From Chitinophagaceae bacterium 26-R-25 (GTDB lineage: Bacteria; Bacteroidota; Bacteroidia; Chitinophagales; Chitinophagaceae), in NCBI GenBank assembly GCA_029906195.1, contig JARWSJ010000001.1, positions 186,001 through 250,000 of the forward strand: a stretch of 64,000 bases of DNA. The letters run 5' to 3'. Made by a program: the position numbers and the translations under genes. The notes beneath the pieces were generated by a model. That model saw only the letters and a program-made list of their open reading frames with translations, had not been told where the DNA came from and searched no databases. Below, piece after piece: positions 1-8,641 of this stretch. Each line of letters begins with the position of its first letter. The stretch's first letter is position 1.

Positions 1-2
1 TG

Positions 3-713
3 TTTCCCGGCTGGATGTTGCTTTCATACAATAAGAAAGTAGAGACATCTTCTTCATTGAATGATCGTCAGCCACAAGCGGCAACAGACGAAGACATCAG
101 GACATGGTGGAGCGCTGCAACAAATAATAAGGGCGAATTTATAACCATTGATCTGGGTAGTGTTGCAACTGCCCGGGCAATTCAAATCAATTTCGCCGAA
201 CAGAATACGTCGATCCTCGGTCGCACAGAAAATATGACGTACCAATACAAACTGGAATATTCTGCCGACAACAAAAACTGGAAAACAATTGTGGACAAAT
301 CAAAAAACAATGTTGATGCGCCACATGACTATATACAACTTCAAAGCCCGTTGCAATTGCGTTATGTGAGGCTAACGAACATACAGGTTCCTTCGGGAAA
401 GTTCGCAGTGTCGGATTTGCGGGTGTTTGGAAAAGCGAATGTAAAAGCGGTGAAAGAAGTTACATCATTCAATATTGAAAGAGACAAGGACAGGGCCATT
501 GTAAAACTTACATGGAACAAAGATGTAAATGCAACAGGTTATAACATCCGTTTTGGAACGGACAAAAACAAATTGTACGAAAACTATATTGTTTACGGAA
601 AAAATGAAATCACAATAAGAAGCCTGAATGCTGATTTGCCGTATTATTTTTCGATAGGTGCATTTAATGAAGGAGGCGTTGTTAATGGAGGGGTCGTGAA
701 GGAGGTTAGATAG
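3..713 (+). CDS. C-terminal part of a secreted glycosidase: discoidin (F5/8C) + fibronectin III module
   Basis: The reading frame is open to the left edge, so the gene is cut at its 5' end; the ATG at 15 is internal. Residues about 9-140 of the fragment look like an F5/8 type C (discoidin, CBM32-like) carbohydrate-binding fold, with the hallmark phrases DEDIRTWWSA and ITIDLG and the ending RYVRLTN...FAVSDLRVFG. The last 90 residues resemble a fibronectin III domain (VKLTWN, GYNIRFG, YYFSIGAFNEGG). In Bacteroidota this tail follows GH43-type arabinofuranosidase/xylosidase catalytic domains, and the leading words GWMLLSYNKKV fit that. The catalytic domain is outside the window, so the family is inference. 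The neighbouring xylosidase-type genes fit a role in hemicellulose breakdown. Confidence 0.75.
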   Translation, partial: FPGWMLLSYNKKVETSSSLNDRQPQAATDEDIRTWWSAATNNKGEFITIDLGSVATARAIQINFAEQNTSILGRTENMTYQYKLEYSADNKNWKTIVDKSKNNVDAPHDYIQLQSPLQLRYVRLTNIQVPSGKFAVSDLRVFGKANVKAVKEVTSFNIERDKDRAIVKLTWNKDVNATGYNIRFGTDKNKLYENYIVYGKNEITIRSLNADLPYYFSIGAFNEGGVVNGGVVKEVR

Positions 714-741
714 TTGAGAGGTGAGAATGGAGAGTTGAGAG

Positions 742-798
742 TTAATTGAAAATTGAAAGTTGAAAATTGAAAATGGTAGGGGCGAATCGCATTCGCCC
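742..798. repeat. Intergenic palindrome GGGCGAAT-CGC-ATTCGCCC with TTGAAAATTG-rich flank
   Basis: A perfect inverted repeat (arms 780-787 and 791-798, 3-nt loop) is preceded by reiterated ttgaaaattgaaagttg units. The same combination returns at 15564-15675, so it is a dispersed intergenic repeat. No gene lies in 714-905. Confidence 0.75.
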
Positions 799-905
799 TT
801 TCACACCACCACGATCTCCCAAACAGTAAACAATGTCGCTATCATATCCGTGCAAATCCCTGCCCGACTGATTCGTTCAGGCGGGAGTCCAATCAGTGCA
901 AAAAA

Positions 906-3491
906 ATGACCAACATGAAAAGGATATTAACCAGCGCATTGTTCCTGTTTAGCATTGCCATGCAAGCACAGGTGAAACGTATCACCTGCATTGGAGCCAG
1001 CATCACAGAAGGAGCGAGGATCGAGAATCCAAAAGTAAATTCATTTCCCGGCCAGCTACAGGCGCTTCTTGGGAAGACTTATGTCGTCAATAATTTTGGA
1101 GTAAGCAGTACCACCATGTTAAAGCATGGCAACTATCCGTACTGGAGCACAGACGCTTACAAAGCATCACTACAAAGTAACCCTGATATCGTTTTCATTG
1201 ATCTTGGCGGCAACGATGCAAAAGCCATCAATCGTCCTTTCTATAATGAACTAACGCAGGATACACGCGACATGATCCGCTCCTTTACTTCATTACCAAC
1301 TCATCCAAGAGTGATTGTGTTGTTGCCTTTCAAATCGTTTGAGACAGATACCATGCAGATATGGGACAAAACGATCGTAGAAGAAGTGACGCCACGCATT
1401 CAAAAAGCGGCGTACGAAGAAGGTGTTGAACTGCTCGAAATACATTCTTTACTTACTGACAAGCCTGAATTGTTTCCTGACAAAATTCATCCAAATAAAG
1501 ATGGTGCGGGAATCGTTGCGAAAAGATTATTTCAAGAGATCACGCAGAATATGGATGCGCAGTTTGATTTGTTCAAAAATTTCAAACGGGAGTACACAAC
1601 AACTGAATTCAAAGGATATGCCTGTGCAGAATTTAAAATTGACGGGCACGACTGCAAAGTAGTAAAACCTAAACGTGTTGCGAAAAATGCGCCATGGATA
1701 TGGCGCGCAAGATTCTGGGCACATGAACCGCAAACAGACATAGCATTGCTTGAACGAGGCTTTCATCTTATCTATTGCGATGTTGCAGAACTAATGGGCA
1801 ACAAGGTTGCGATAGATACATGGAACAAACTGTATGCACTGCTTCACAAAGCGGGGCTTGGTCAAAAAGGAGTGCTCGAAGGCATGAGTCGTGGTGGTGT
1901 GTATGCGCTCAACTGGGCCGCTGTAAACCCTGATAAAGTCAGCGCCGTGTATGTTGATAATCCTTTACTCGATTGCAAAGTCCTCGCGAGAGATATGGAC
2001 AAAGATATCAGCCAGATGACGAAGGATTTTATGACAGCTTATAATCTTCAAAGCAAGACAGATATTCAGAACTTTAGAGGAAGTCCGATAGACAAAACAA
2101 AAGCAATTGCAAAGGGACATTATCCCATTCTGATACTTTGCGCAGAGAACGACGAGTACGTTCCACCTGCAGAACAAGCCATTCCATTTGAAAATAAAAT
2201 AAAGGCAGAAGGAGGCGAAATAAAGGTTGTTATTAAAAAAGGATTTAAGCACCACCCCCATAGTTTTCCGAATCCTTCGCAAATTGTCGACTTTATATTA
2301 CAAGCAGTAGATAAAGATTTTTATATTGCCGAAAAAAAATACGACTCGTATAAAACGCTTGTAATGGCGGGTTACCAGGGTTGGTTCAGTGCACCTGGTG
2401 ACGGGGCTGACAGGGGTTGGTATCACTACCTTGGCCGCGATGGTTTTCGTCCCGGTTCTACGAAAGTAGACATGTGGCCGGATGTGTCAGAGTATGACAA
2501 GATTTATAAAACAGATTTCAGGTTTGCAAATGATAGTCCTGCGTATGTTTTCAGTTCGTATGATGAATCATCTGTCAACACACATTTTCGCTGGATGCGT
2601 GAGTACGGTATTGATGGTGTGTTTGTGCAGCGATTTGTAGCTGAGATAAAAAGAGAAAAAAGCTACAACCAATTAAATAAAGTTTTTAATTCGGCTATTC
2701 ATGCAGCGAACATCAACAACCGCGCCATCAGCATCATGTATGATCTGAGCGGCATGGAACCCGGCGATGAACAATTGGTGTTGAAAGATATTGACTATAT
2801 CTCTTCAACTTATGATATCAAAGAAAGGAAAACAAATGCGTCGTACTTATTTCACAATGGTAAACCGTTGGTAGCGGTATGGGGCGTTGGTTTTAATGAC
2901 AAAAGAAAATATGGCTTTAAAGAAGCGGAGATCATTATTGATGCATTGATTCAAAAAGGATTCAGCGTGTTAATAGGGGTGCCGACGCATTGGCGAAAAT
3001 TGGAAATGGATGCGATCAGCGATACGGCGCTTCATCATCTTATTCGCAAATGTGACGTCGTAATGCCGTGGTTTGTGGGACGTTTTAACGAAAATACTTT
3101 TGCGCCATATGCCCAGTTGGTGAAAGATGATATTGCCTGGTGCAAAGAAAATAAGGTGGATTATGCGCCGCTGGCGTTTCCCGGGTTTTCATGGTTGAAC
3201 ATGGCTAAGAATTCAAAGCCAATACCCAGGAATCGCGGCAGTTTTTATTGGAAACAGTTTGCAAGCTACATTGGCAGCGGTGCTGAAATGCTTTACCTCG
3301 CTATGTTTGACGAGATAGATGAAGGAACGGCCATCTTTAAATGTGCAACTGAAGTGCCGGTTGGTCCAAGCCCATTCGTGGCAATAGATAGTGATCTTGG
3401 TAGCGATTATTATTTATGGCTCGCAGGCCAGGCAACGAAAATGCTGAGGAAGGAGGTGAAGTTTACGGAGAAAGTGCCAGTTAGGAATTAA
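906..3491 (+). CDS. Secreted three-domain fusion: GDSL/SGNH esterase + alpha/beta hydrolase + GH71/99-like domain
   Basis: 861 aa with a signal peptide (residues 1-22, ending MQAQ); ATG 915 is an alternative start. Residues about 25-215 form an SGNH/GDSL hydrolase: GASITEG with Ser32, GGND with Asn103, and the DKIHPN block with Asp192 and His195. Residues about 235-470 form an alpha/beta hydrolase: nucleophile elbow GMSRGG (Ser328), acid in ENDEYVPP (Asp416) and a late His in KKGFKHHPHS. Residues about 480-855 match the GH71/GH99-like group often called xylosidase/arabinosidase: MAGYQGWFSAPGDG, GVFVQRF, and YLAMFDEIDEGTAIFK. Both esterase triads look intact. I infer a deacylating and glycan-cleaving enzyme exported to the periplasm or surface. 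It sits before the GH3 and GH31 genes, which suggests work on acylated hemicellulose. The exact substrate cannot be read from the sequence. Confidence 0.82.
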   Translation: MTNMKRILTSALFLFSIAMQAQVKRITCIGASITEGARIENPKVNSFPGQLQALLGKTYVVNNFGVSSTTMLKHGNYPYWSTDAYKASLQSNPDIVFIDLGGNDAKAINRPFYNELTQDTRDMIRSFTSLPTHPRVIVLLPFKSFETDTMQIWDKTIVEEVTPRIQKAAYEEGVELLEIHSLLTDKPELFPDKIHPNKDGAGIVAKRLFQEITQNMDAQFDLFKNFKREYTTTEFKGYACAEFKIDGHDCKVVKPKRVAKNAPWIWRARFWAHEPQTDIALLERGFHLIYCDVAELMGNKVAIDTWNKLYALLHKAGLGQKGVLEGMSRGGVYALNWAAVNPDKVSAVYVDNPLLDCKVLARDMDKDISQMTKDFMTAYNLQSKTDIQNFRGSPIDKTKAIAKGHYPILILCAENDEYVPPAEQAIPFENKIKAEGGEIKVVIKKGFKHHPHSFPNPSQIVDFILQAVDKDFYIAEKKYDSYKTLVMAGYQGWFSAPGDGADRGWYHYLGRDGFRPGSTKVDMWPDVSEYDKIYKTDFRFANDSPAYVFSSYDESSVNTHFRWMREYGIDGVFVQRFVAEIKREKSYNQLNKVFNSAIHAANINNRAISIMYDLSGMEPGDEQLVLKDIDYISSTYDIKERKTNASYLFHNGKPLVAVWGVGFNDKRKYGFKEAEIIIDALIQKGFSVLIGVPTHWRKLEMDAISDTALHHLIRKCDVVMPWFVGRFNENTFAPYAQLVKDDIAWCKENKVDYAPLAFPGFSWLNMAKNSKPIPRNRGSFYWKQFASYIGSGAEMLYLAMFDEIDEGTAIFKCATEVPVGPSPFVAIDSDLGSDYYLWLAGQATKMLRKEVKFTEKVPVRN

Positions 3492-3538
3492 GAACTTATT
3501 GTCATTTAGAGTAGCTGCTCGAGAAATTAATGGAGTGT

Positions 3539-3636
3539 TGCTTGTCGTCCCGACGAAGGAGGGATATGGGTTTAACACTAACGAACACTACGCGAAAATG
3601 ACCACTCAGATCCCTCCTTCGTCGGGATGACAAGCA
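3539..3636. repeat. Long imperfect inverted repeat between fusion enzyme and GH3 gene
   Basis: Arms 3539-3565 and 3610-3636 (27 nt, essentially one mismatch) contain CCCGACGAAGGAGGGAT and its complement, around a 44-nt loop. It lies between two co-oriented genes and could fold in RNA as a long hairpin. It looks like a mobile palindromic repeat rather than a classical terminator, because no T-tract follows. Confidence 0.75.
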
Positions 3637-3711
3637 GTCTTTTCTTACAGATTGCCGAGTCGCTATCAAACAAACAAAAAACTACTATAACAACCAATTC
3701 AGAACACAATA

Positions 3712-5925
3712 ATGAACCACAAACACTTGCTAGCCGTTTTTGCATCTCTCTTTATGCTTTCAACGTATGCACAAACACCGGTTTACAAAAACACTTCTTA
3801 TTCCTTTGAAGACAGGGCAAAGGACCTGGTAAAAAGAATGACACTGGAAGAGAAGGTCAGCCAGATGATGAACAAATCTGTGGCTATCGACAGATTGGAC
3901 GTTCCCGCTTATAACTGGTGGAACGAGGGGCTGCATGGTGTTGGACGATCAGGAAAGCATGTAACCGTGTTCCCGCAAGCCATAGGTTTAGCAGCGACAT
4001 TTGATAAACAAGCGATGTTTAAAACCGCCGATATCGTTTCAACAGAAGCGAGAGCGGTGCATCATGCCTATGAGAAAAAAGGTTCGAGAGATATTTATCA
4101 GGGCTTAACTTTCTGGACGCCCAACATTAATATTTTCAGAGATCCAAGATGGGGAAGAGGCCAGGAGACCTACGGTGAGGATCCGTACCTGACGGCTCAA
4201 ATGGGCACGCAATTGGTAAAAGGTTTCCAGGGGAATGATCCTAAATATTTGAAGATAACGGCCTGCGCAAAACACTTCGCTATTCACAGCGGACCAGAAA
4301 ATACAAGACATTCATTCAACGTCGCGGTAAGCAATTACGATCTTGCCGATACCTATTTACCGGCTTTTCATGATTTGGTGGTGGATGCGAAAGTCGCTTC
4401 AGTAATGTGTGCCTACAATGCATTTGGCGGCCAACCGTGTTGCGGTAATGATCTGTTGATGACAAATATTTTGTACAACAAATGGAAGTTTCATGGCTAT
4501 GTGACTTCTGATTGCGGTGCAATTGATGATTTTTTCAAAGGTCACAAAACAAGCACCGATGCTACAGCTGCGGCTGCAGATGCAGTGATCCACGGAACAG
4601 ATGTTGAATGCGGACACACTTATACCACCCTGGTAAATGCTGTAAAGCAAGGATTGATAAGCGAAAGCAAAATAGATGAATCGGTGCAGCACCTTTTTGA
4701 AATAAGGTTCCGCCTCGGCATGTTCGATCCTGCTTCAATGGTAAGCTACAGCAGCATTCCTGAATCTGTATTGGAAAGTGCTCCACATAAAGCGCAGGCA
4801 TTGCTAATGGCAAGAGAGTCAATCGTGTTGTTGAAAAACGCAAACAGTTTATTGCCACTGTCAAAGTCGGTTAAAAAAATTGCGGTGCTTGGGCCAAATG
4901 CAAACGACAGCATCAGTGTGTTGGGAAATTATAATGGTTTTCCAACAAAGACGACAACTGTTTTGCAAGGCATAAAAGATAAACTTGGCAATAGCGCTGA
5001 AGTAACATTTGAAACAGGAACTGATTTCGTAAACAACAAAGAGAATGTTGACTTTACAGCTATTGCAAACAAGGTGAAAGATGCAGATGTGATCGTATTC
5101 GTTGGTGGCATCACGCCTTCATTGGAAGGTGAAGAAATGCCTGTGAAAATTGACGGATTTGAAGGCGGCGACAGAACCTCCATTGACTTGCCACATGTGC
5201 AAACCGCTTTTCTGAAAGCCTTGAAAGCAACAGGAAAACCAATCGTTTTTGTAATGATGACCGGCAGTGCATTGGCAACACCGTGGGAAGCTGAAAATAT
5301 TCCTTCGATCGTGAATGCATGGTATGGCGGACAAGCTACCGGCGAAGCTGTTGCTGACGTGTTGTTTGGCGATTATAACCCAGCGGGTCGTTTGCCCGTT
5401 ACCTTCTATAAATCAACTGATCAGTTGCCGTCTTTCACGGATTACAGCATGAATAACCGCACATATCGCTATTTCTCCGGTGAGCCTTTGTTTGGTTTTG
5501 GTTATGGATTAAGCTATACAACATTTGCTTACTCAAACTTCACGGTTCCTACTTCCGTGGCAACAGGCAAACCTGTTACCGTAAGCGTTGATGTACAAAA
5601 TACTGGTAAGATGGATGGTGATGAAGTGGTTGAACTGTATGTAAAACATGGTTCAGACATGAAAGCACCGATCCGTGCGCTGGAAGGTTTTGAACGCATC
5701 CATTTAAAAGCGGGAGAAAAGAAAACGGTGAAGTTCACCTTAGCAGCAAGACAATTGTCAATCGTTGATGATAAAGGAACCAGAGTGCAGATGCCTGAAA
5801 AGTTGCAACTGTATGTGGGTGGACAACAGCCGACAACAGCTGCTTTGAACGGCAAAAAAGTAATTGGTAAAACTATAGACGTAAAAGGAAGTAAAGTCGT
5901 TGTTGAAGACTTGGGATTACACTAA
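3712..5925 (+). CDS. GH3 family glycosidase, xylan 1,4-beta-xylosidase-like
   Basis: 737 aa with signal peptide MNHKHLLAVFASLFMLSTYAQ. The N-terminal TIM barrel carries FWTPNINIFRDPRWGRGQET, typical of the beta-xylosidase/arabinosidase branch of GH3. The nucleophile Asp267 lies in VTSDCGAID, where the Cys after Asp is also a xylosidase-branch mark. Residues about 370-590 form the second alpha/beta domain (IAVLGPNAND, GEEMPVKIDGFEGGDR) and about 640-715 an Fn3-like C-terminal domain. Length and motifs are those of a complete, active enzyme that removes terminal beta-linked sugars (xylose most likely) from oligosaccharides in the periplasm. It is co-oriented with the GH31 gene 200 bp downstream, but repeats separate them, so co-transcription is uncertain. 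Confidence 0.9.
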   Translation: MNHKHLLAVFASLFMLSTYAQTPVYKNTSYSFEDRAKDLVKRMTLEEKVSQMMNKSVAIDRLDVPAYNWWNEGLHGVGRSGKHVTVFPQAIGLAATFDKQAMFKTADIVSTEARAVHHAYEKKGSRDIYQGLTFWTPNINIFRDPRWGRGQETYGEDPYLTAQMGTQLVKGFQGNDPKYLKITACAKHFAIHSGPENTRHSFNVAVSNYDLADTYLPAFHDLVVDAKVASVMCAYNAFGGQPCCGNDLLMTNILYNKWKFHGYVTSDCGAIDDFFKGHKTSTDATAAAADAVIHGTDVECGHTYTTLVNAVKQGLISESKIDESVQHLFEIRFRLGMFDPASMVSYSSIPESVLESAPHKAQALLMARESIVLLKNANSLLPLSKSVKKIAVLGPNANDSISVLGNYNGFPTKTTTVLQGIKDKLGNSAEVTFETGTDFVNNKENVDFTAIANKVKDADVIVFVGGITPSLEGEEMPVKIDGFEGGDRTSIDLPHVQTAFLKALKATGKPIVFVMMTGSALATPWEAENIPSIVNAWYGGQATGEAVADVLFGDYNPAGRLPVTFYKSTDQLPSFTDYSMNNRTYRYFSGEPLFGFGYGLSYTTFAYSNFTVPTSVATGKPVTVSVDVQNTGKMDGDEVVELYVKHGSDMKAPIRALEGFERIHLKAGEKKTVKFTLAARQLSIVDDKGTRVQMPEKLQLYVGGQQPTTAALNGKKVIGKTIDVKGSKVVVEDLGLH

Positions 5926-6061
5926 TTGCTCAGCATTTTGTTTCACCATTAAGACCCGTCCGAATGGATTCATCCGGGAGGGCTCTAAGGGCACAAGGTT
6001 TACTAAGGGAATCACATGAATAGTAGCTATGTTAATTTCAAGGACTTCTTAGTGAAACTAA

Positions 6062-6083
6062 GTGTCCTTAGTGCCTTAGTGGT
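6062..6083. repeat. Intergenic repeat unit (gtgtccttagtgccttagtgg)
   Basis: This 22-nt unit upstream of the GH31 gene is repeated identically at 8488-8509, just after that gene, with an inverted copy at 8530-8551. The three copies therefore flank the GH31 gene. The rest of 5926-6125 holds no recognisable gene. Confidence 0.75.
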
Positions 6084-6125
6084 AAATCTTGAATGTCACA
6101 TCGCCCTGACTAATCAATCTAACTT

Positions 6126-8471
6126 ATGCAAACGCACAAAATAAAACTTACTCTCTGTTTTGCCTTTGTCTTGCTACTCGCAACTGCCACCGCGCAGACA
6201 TACACACGCATCACAAACGGCATTTCAATAAACATCAACGGCATTACCACTGAAGTCACATTCTTCAACAACAATATCGTTCATGTCAAAAAATATCCCG
6301 TCGGCACAGTCGCAGAAACGAAGAGCTTCAGTGTCATTGGCAACCCGGAAAAATTAGCAGTTGCAATTACTGAAGGCAAAGATGCTTTGGACATCAGAAG
6401 CAAAAATGTAAAAGTTGTTATTGATACCAGGTCGGGTCAGTTAAAGTTTGGCAACAGTGCAGGCGCTGTTTTCCTGGAAGAGAACAGCAGCAGCTTTTCT
6501 CCAGTAAAAGATGGCAATGAAAATACTTTTAAGATCAAACAGTCTTTTCATTTAGAACATGACGAAGCGATCTACGGCTTTGGGCAGTTTCAGAACGGGC
6601 ATATGAATCAACGCAATCAGCTGTTGTTGTTGAAGCAGGAGAATATGCGCATTGCCGTTCCATTTTTTCAGTCGGTAAAAAATTATGGCATCTTCTGGGA
6701 CAATGCATCTGCAACGGTTTTCAACGATGCCAGCAATATCGCTTCACTGCAATCTGAAATTGGTAATTGCATCGATTATTATTTTATCAAAGCCGTAAAT
6801 GCAGACAGCATCATCGCTCAATATCGCTTGCTGACTGGCGAGGTGCCAATGTTCCCAAAGTGGGTATTTGGCTATTGGCAAAGCAGGGAGCGATACACAA
6901 GCCAGCAGGAATTGCTGGACGTTGTAAATCGTTATCGCGCTCTTAAAGTTCCGCTTGATGGCATTGTACAGGACTGGCAATATTGGGGCGAAGACTGGGC
7001 TGAGTGGAATGCTGTAAGATTCGGCAATCCACGTTTTCCCGATCCGAAGAGAATGATCGACAGTGTGCATAATATGAATGCGCACATCATTATTTCTGTT
7101 TGGCCTTCCTTTGGTTACAAAACAAAAATTTATAAGGAGCTGGAAGAAAAAAACATGTTGCTCAGCTTTAGGACATGGCCGGAGAAGGATGTAAAAGTGT
7201 ATGATGCTTTCAATCCCGCCGCACGTGACATTTACTGGAGCCACATGAAGAATGATATTTTTTCACTGGGCATGGATGGTTGGTGGCTCGATGCCACTGA
7301 GCCCGAGAAAGGAGGCCCAGACTCGCTTATAGATGCACAGGTTACCTACGCAGGTCCCTTTAAAAAAGTGGGTAACGCTTTTCCTATTGCATCAATAAGT
7401 GGTGTTAGTGAGCACCAAAAACAGTACACAAAAGACAAGAGAGTTTTCATCTTAACTCGCTCTGCTTTTGCCGGACAACAACGTTATGGAACGATGACAT
7501 GGTCCGGTGACATCCAGGGAAGATGGGATGTTTTGCGTGCACAGATCGCAACAGGTTGCAACCTTTCGCTTAGTGGCATTCCTTACTGGAACACAGACGT
7601 TGGTGGATTTTTCACTAGCCCTAAATACCCTTTGGGCATAAAAGATCCGGCCTACCAGGAGTTGTATGTGCGCTGGTTCCAGTTTGGTACGTTCTGTCCT
7701 ATGCTGCGTTCACATGGAACCAATACTCCCCGCGAAATTTATCAACTTGGCAACAGAGGCGATTGGGCCTTTGATGCAGTAGAAAAATACATCAATCTGC
7801 GATATCAGTTGTTGCCCTACATCTATTCAAATGCATGGCAGGTAACCTCGCAACATTCAACAATGATGCGTGCCCTGGCGATGGATTTTGCAGCCGACAA
7901 AAAAGTATGGGATATCGACAATCAATACATGTTTGGTAAATCATTGCTGGTTTGCCCGGTAACAGATTCTTTATACACCAGCAGGGCAGAAGGCGCAGCC
8001 AAAAGCGATTTCAGCAAAGTAAAAGCAACTTCAGTGTATTTGCCGGCAGGCGCGGATTGGTTCGACTTCTGGACGGGTGAAAAAATGAAAGGCGGCCAAC
8101 AAATTTCGAAACAGATACCTATCGACGTTATTCCGGTATTTGTAAAGGCCGGAAGCATTCTGCCTGTTGCGGCATCTAAACAATTTGCATTGGAGCATGC
8201 AGATTCAACACTGGAGATGCGCGTGTACGAAGGTGCAGATGGTGAATTCACTTTGTATGAAGATGAAGGTGACAATTATAACTATGAGAAAGGTGTTTTT
8301 GCAACCATCACATTCAAATGGAACAACGCAAAACATCAACTTGAAATTTTGGATCGCAAAGGCAAGTTTCCGGGCATGTTGGAGAAGAGAGCCTTTAACG
8401 TTGTGCTTGTCAACACCAAGAAAGCAAAGTCTGTAGAATATGTTGGCAAGAGAGTGGTGGTACAGTTTTAA
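6126..8471 (+). CDS. GH31 glycoside hydrolase, alpha-xylosidase-like
   Basis: 781 aa with a signal peptide (about 1-24, ends ATATAQ). The order is GH31 N-terminal beta-sandwich, catalytic barrel (about 235-570), then C-terminal beta domains. Asp389 in GWWLDATEPEK is the expected nucleophile and Asp462 in TWSGDIQGRW the expected acid/base. The nucleophile block WLDATEPE is the form I associate with bacterial alpha-xylosidases of the xyloglucan-active Xyl31 type rather than with starch-active alpha-glucosidases, which more often have DMNEP. It would remove alpha-linked xylose (or glucose) side chains, complementing the GH3 enzyme upstream and the GH5 enzyme downstream. All key residues are present. 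Family assignment is firm; the exact sugar is inference. Confidence 0.9.
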   Translation: MQTHKIKLTLCFAFVLLLATATAQTYTRITNGISININGITTEVTFFNNNIVHVKKYPVGTVAETKSFSVIGNPEKLAVAITEGKDALDIRSKNVKVVIDTRSGQLKFGNSAGAVFLEENSSSFSPVKDGNENTFKIKQSFHLEHDEAIYGFGQFQNGHMNQRNQLLLLKQENMRIAVPFFQSVKNYGIFWDNASATVFNDASNIASLQSEIGNCIDYYFIKAVNADSIIAQYRLLTGEVPMFPKWVFGYWQSRERYTSQQELLDVVNRYRALKVPLDGIVQDWQYWGEDWAEWNAVRFGNPRFPDPKRMIDSVHNMNAHIIISVWPSFGYKTKIYKELEEKNMLLSFRTWPEKDVKVYDAFNPAARDIYWSHMKNDIFSLGMDGWWLDATEPEKGGPDSLIDAQVTYAGPFKKVGNAFPIASISGVSEHQKQYTKDKRVFILTRSAFAGQQRYGTMTWSGDIQGRWDVLRAQIATGCNLSLSGIPYWNTDVGGFFTSPKYPLGIKDPAYQELYVRWFQFGTFCPMLRSHGTNTPREIYQLGNRGDWAFDAVEKYINLRYQLLPYIYSNAWQVTSQHSTMMRALAMDFAADKKVWDIDNQYMFGKSLLVCPVTDSLYTSRAEGAAKSDFSKVKATSVYLPAGADWFDFWTGEKMKGGQQISKQIPIDVIPVFVKAGSILPVAASKQFALEHADSTLEMRVYEGADGEFTLYEDEGDNYNYEKGVFATITFKWNNAKHQLEILDRKGKFPGMLEKRAFNVVLVNTKKAKSVEYVGKRVVVQF

Positions 8472-8487
8472 AGCCTTAGTGAACCTT

Positions 8488-8551
8488 GTGTCCTTAGTGC
8501 CTTAGTGGTGAATCAACTTCGAAATATTTACCACTAAGACACTAAGGACAC
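8488..8551. repeat. Inverted pair of the cctaag/cttagtg intergenic repeat
   Basis: Arms 8488-8509 and 8530-8551 are complementary with one mismatch around a 20-nt loop, giving a stem of about 22 bp. It lies between the convergent ends of the GH31 gene and the regulator gene, and could terminate transcription from both sides. Confidence 0.75.
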
Positions 8552-8641
8552 TAAGTTGCACTAAGAAAGTCCGATAAGTATCATCCTAATAAATCAATAT
8601 CCGTGTAAATCAGTTCAATCAGTGTCATCAGTGTGCCAATC

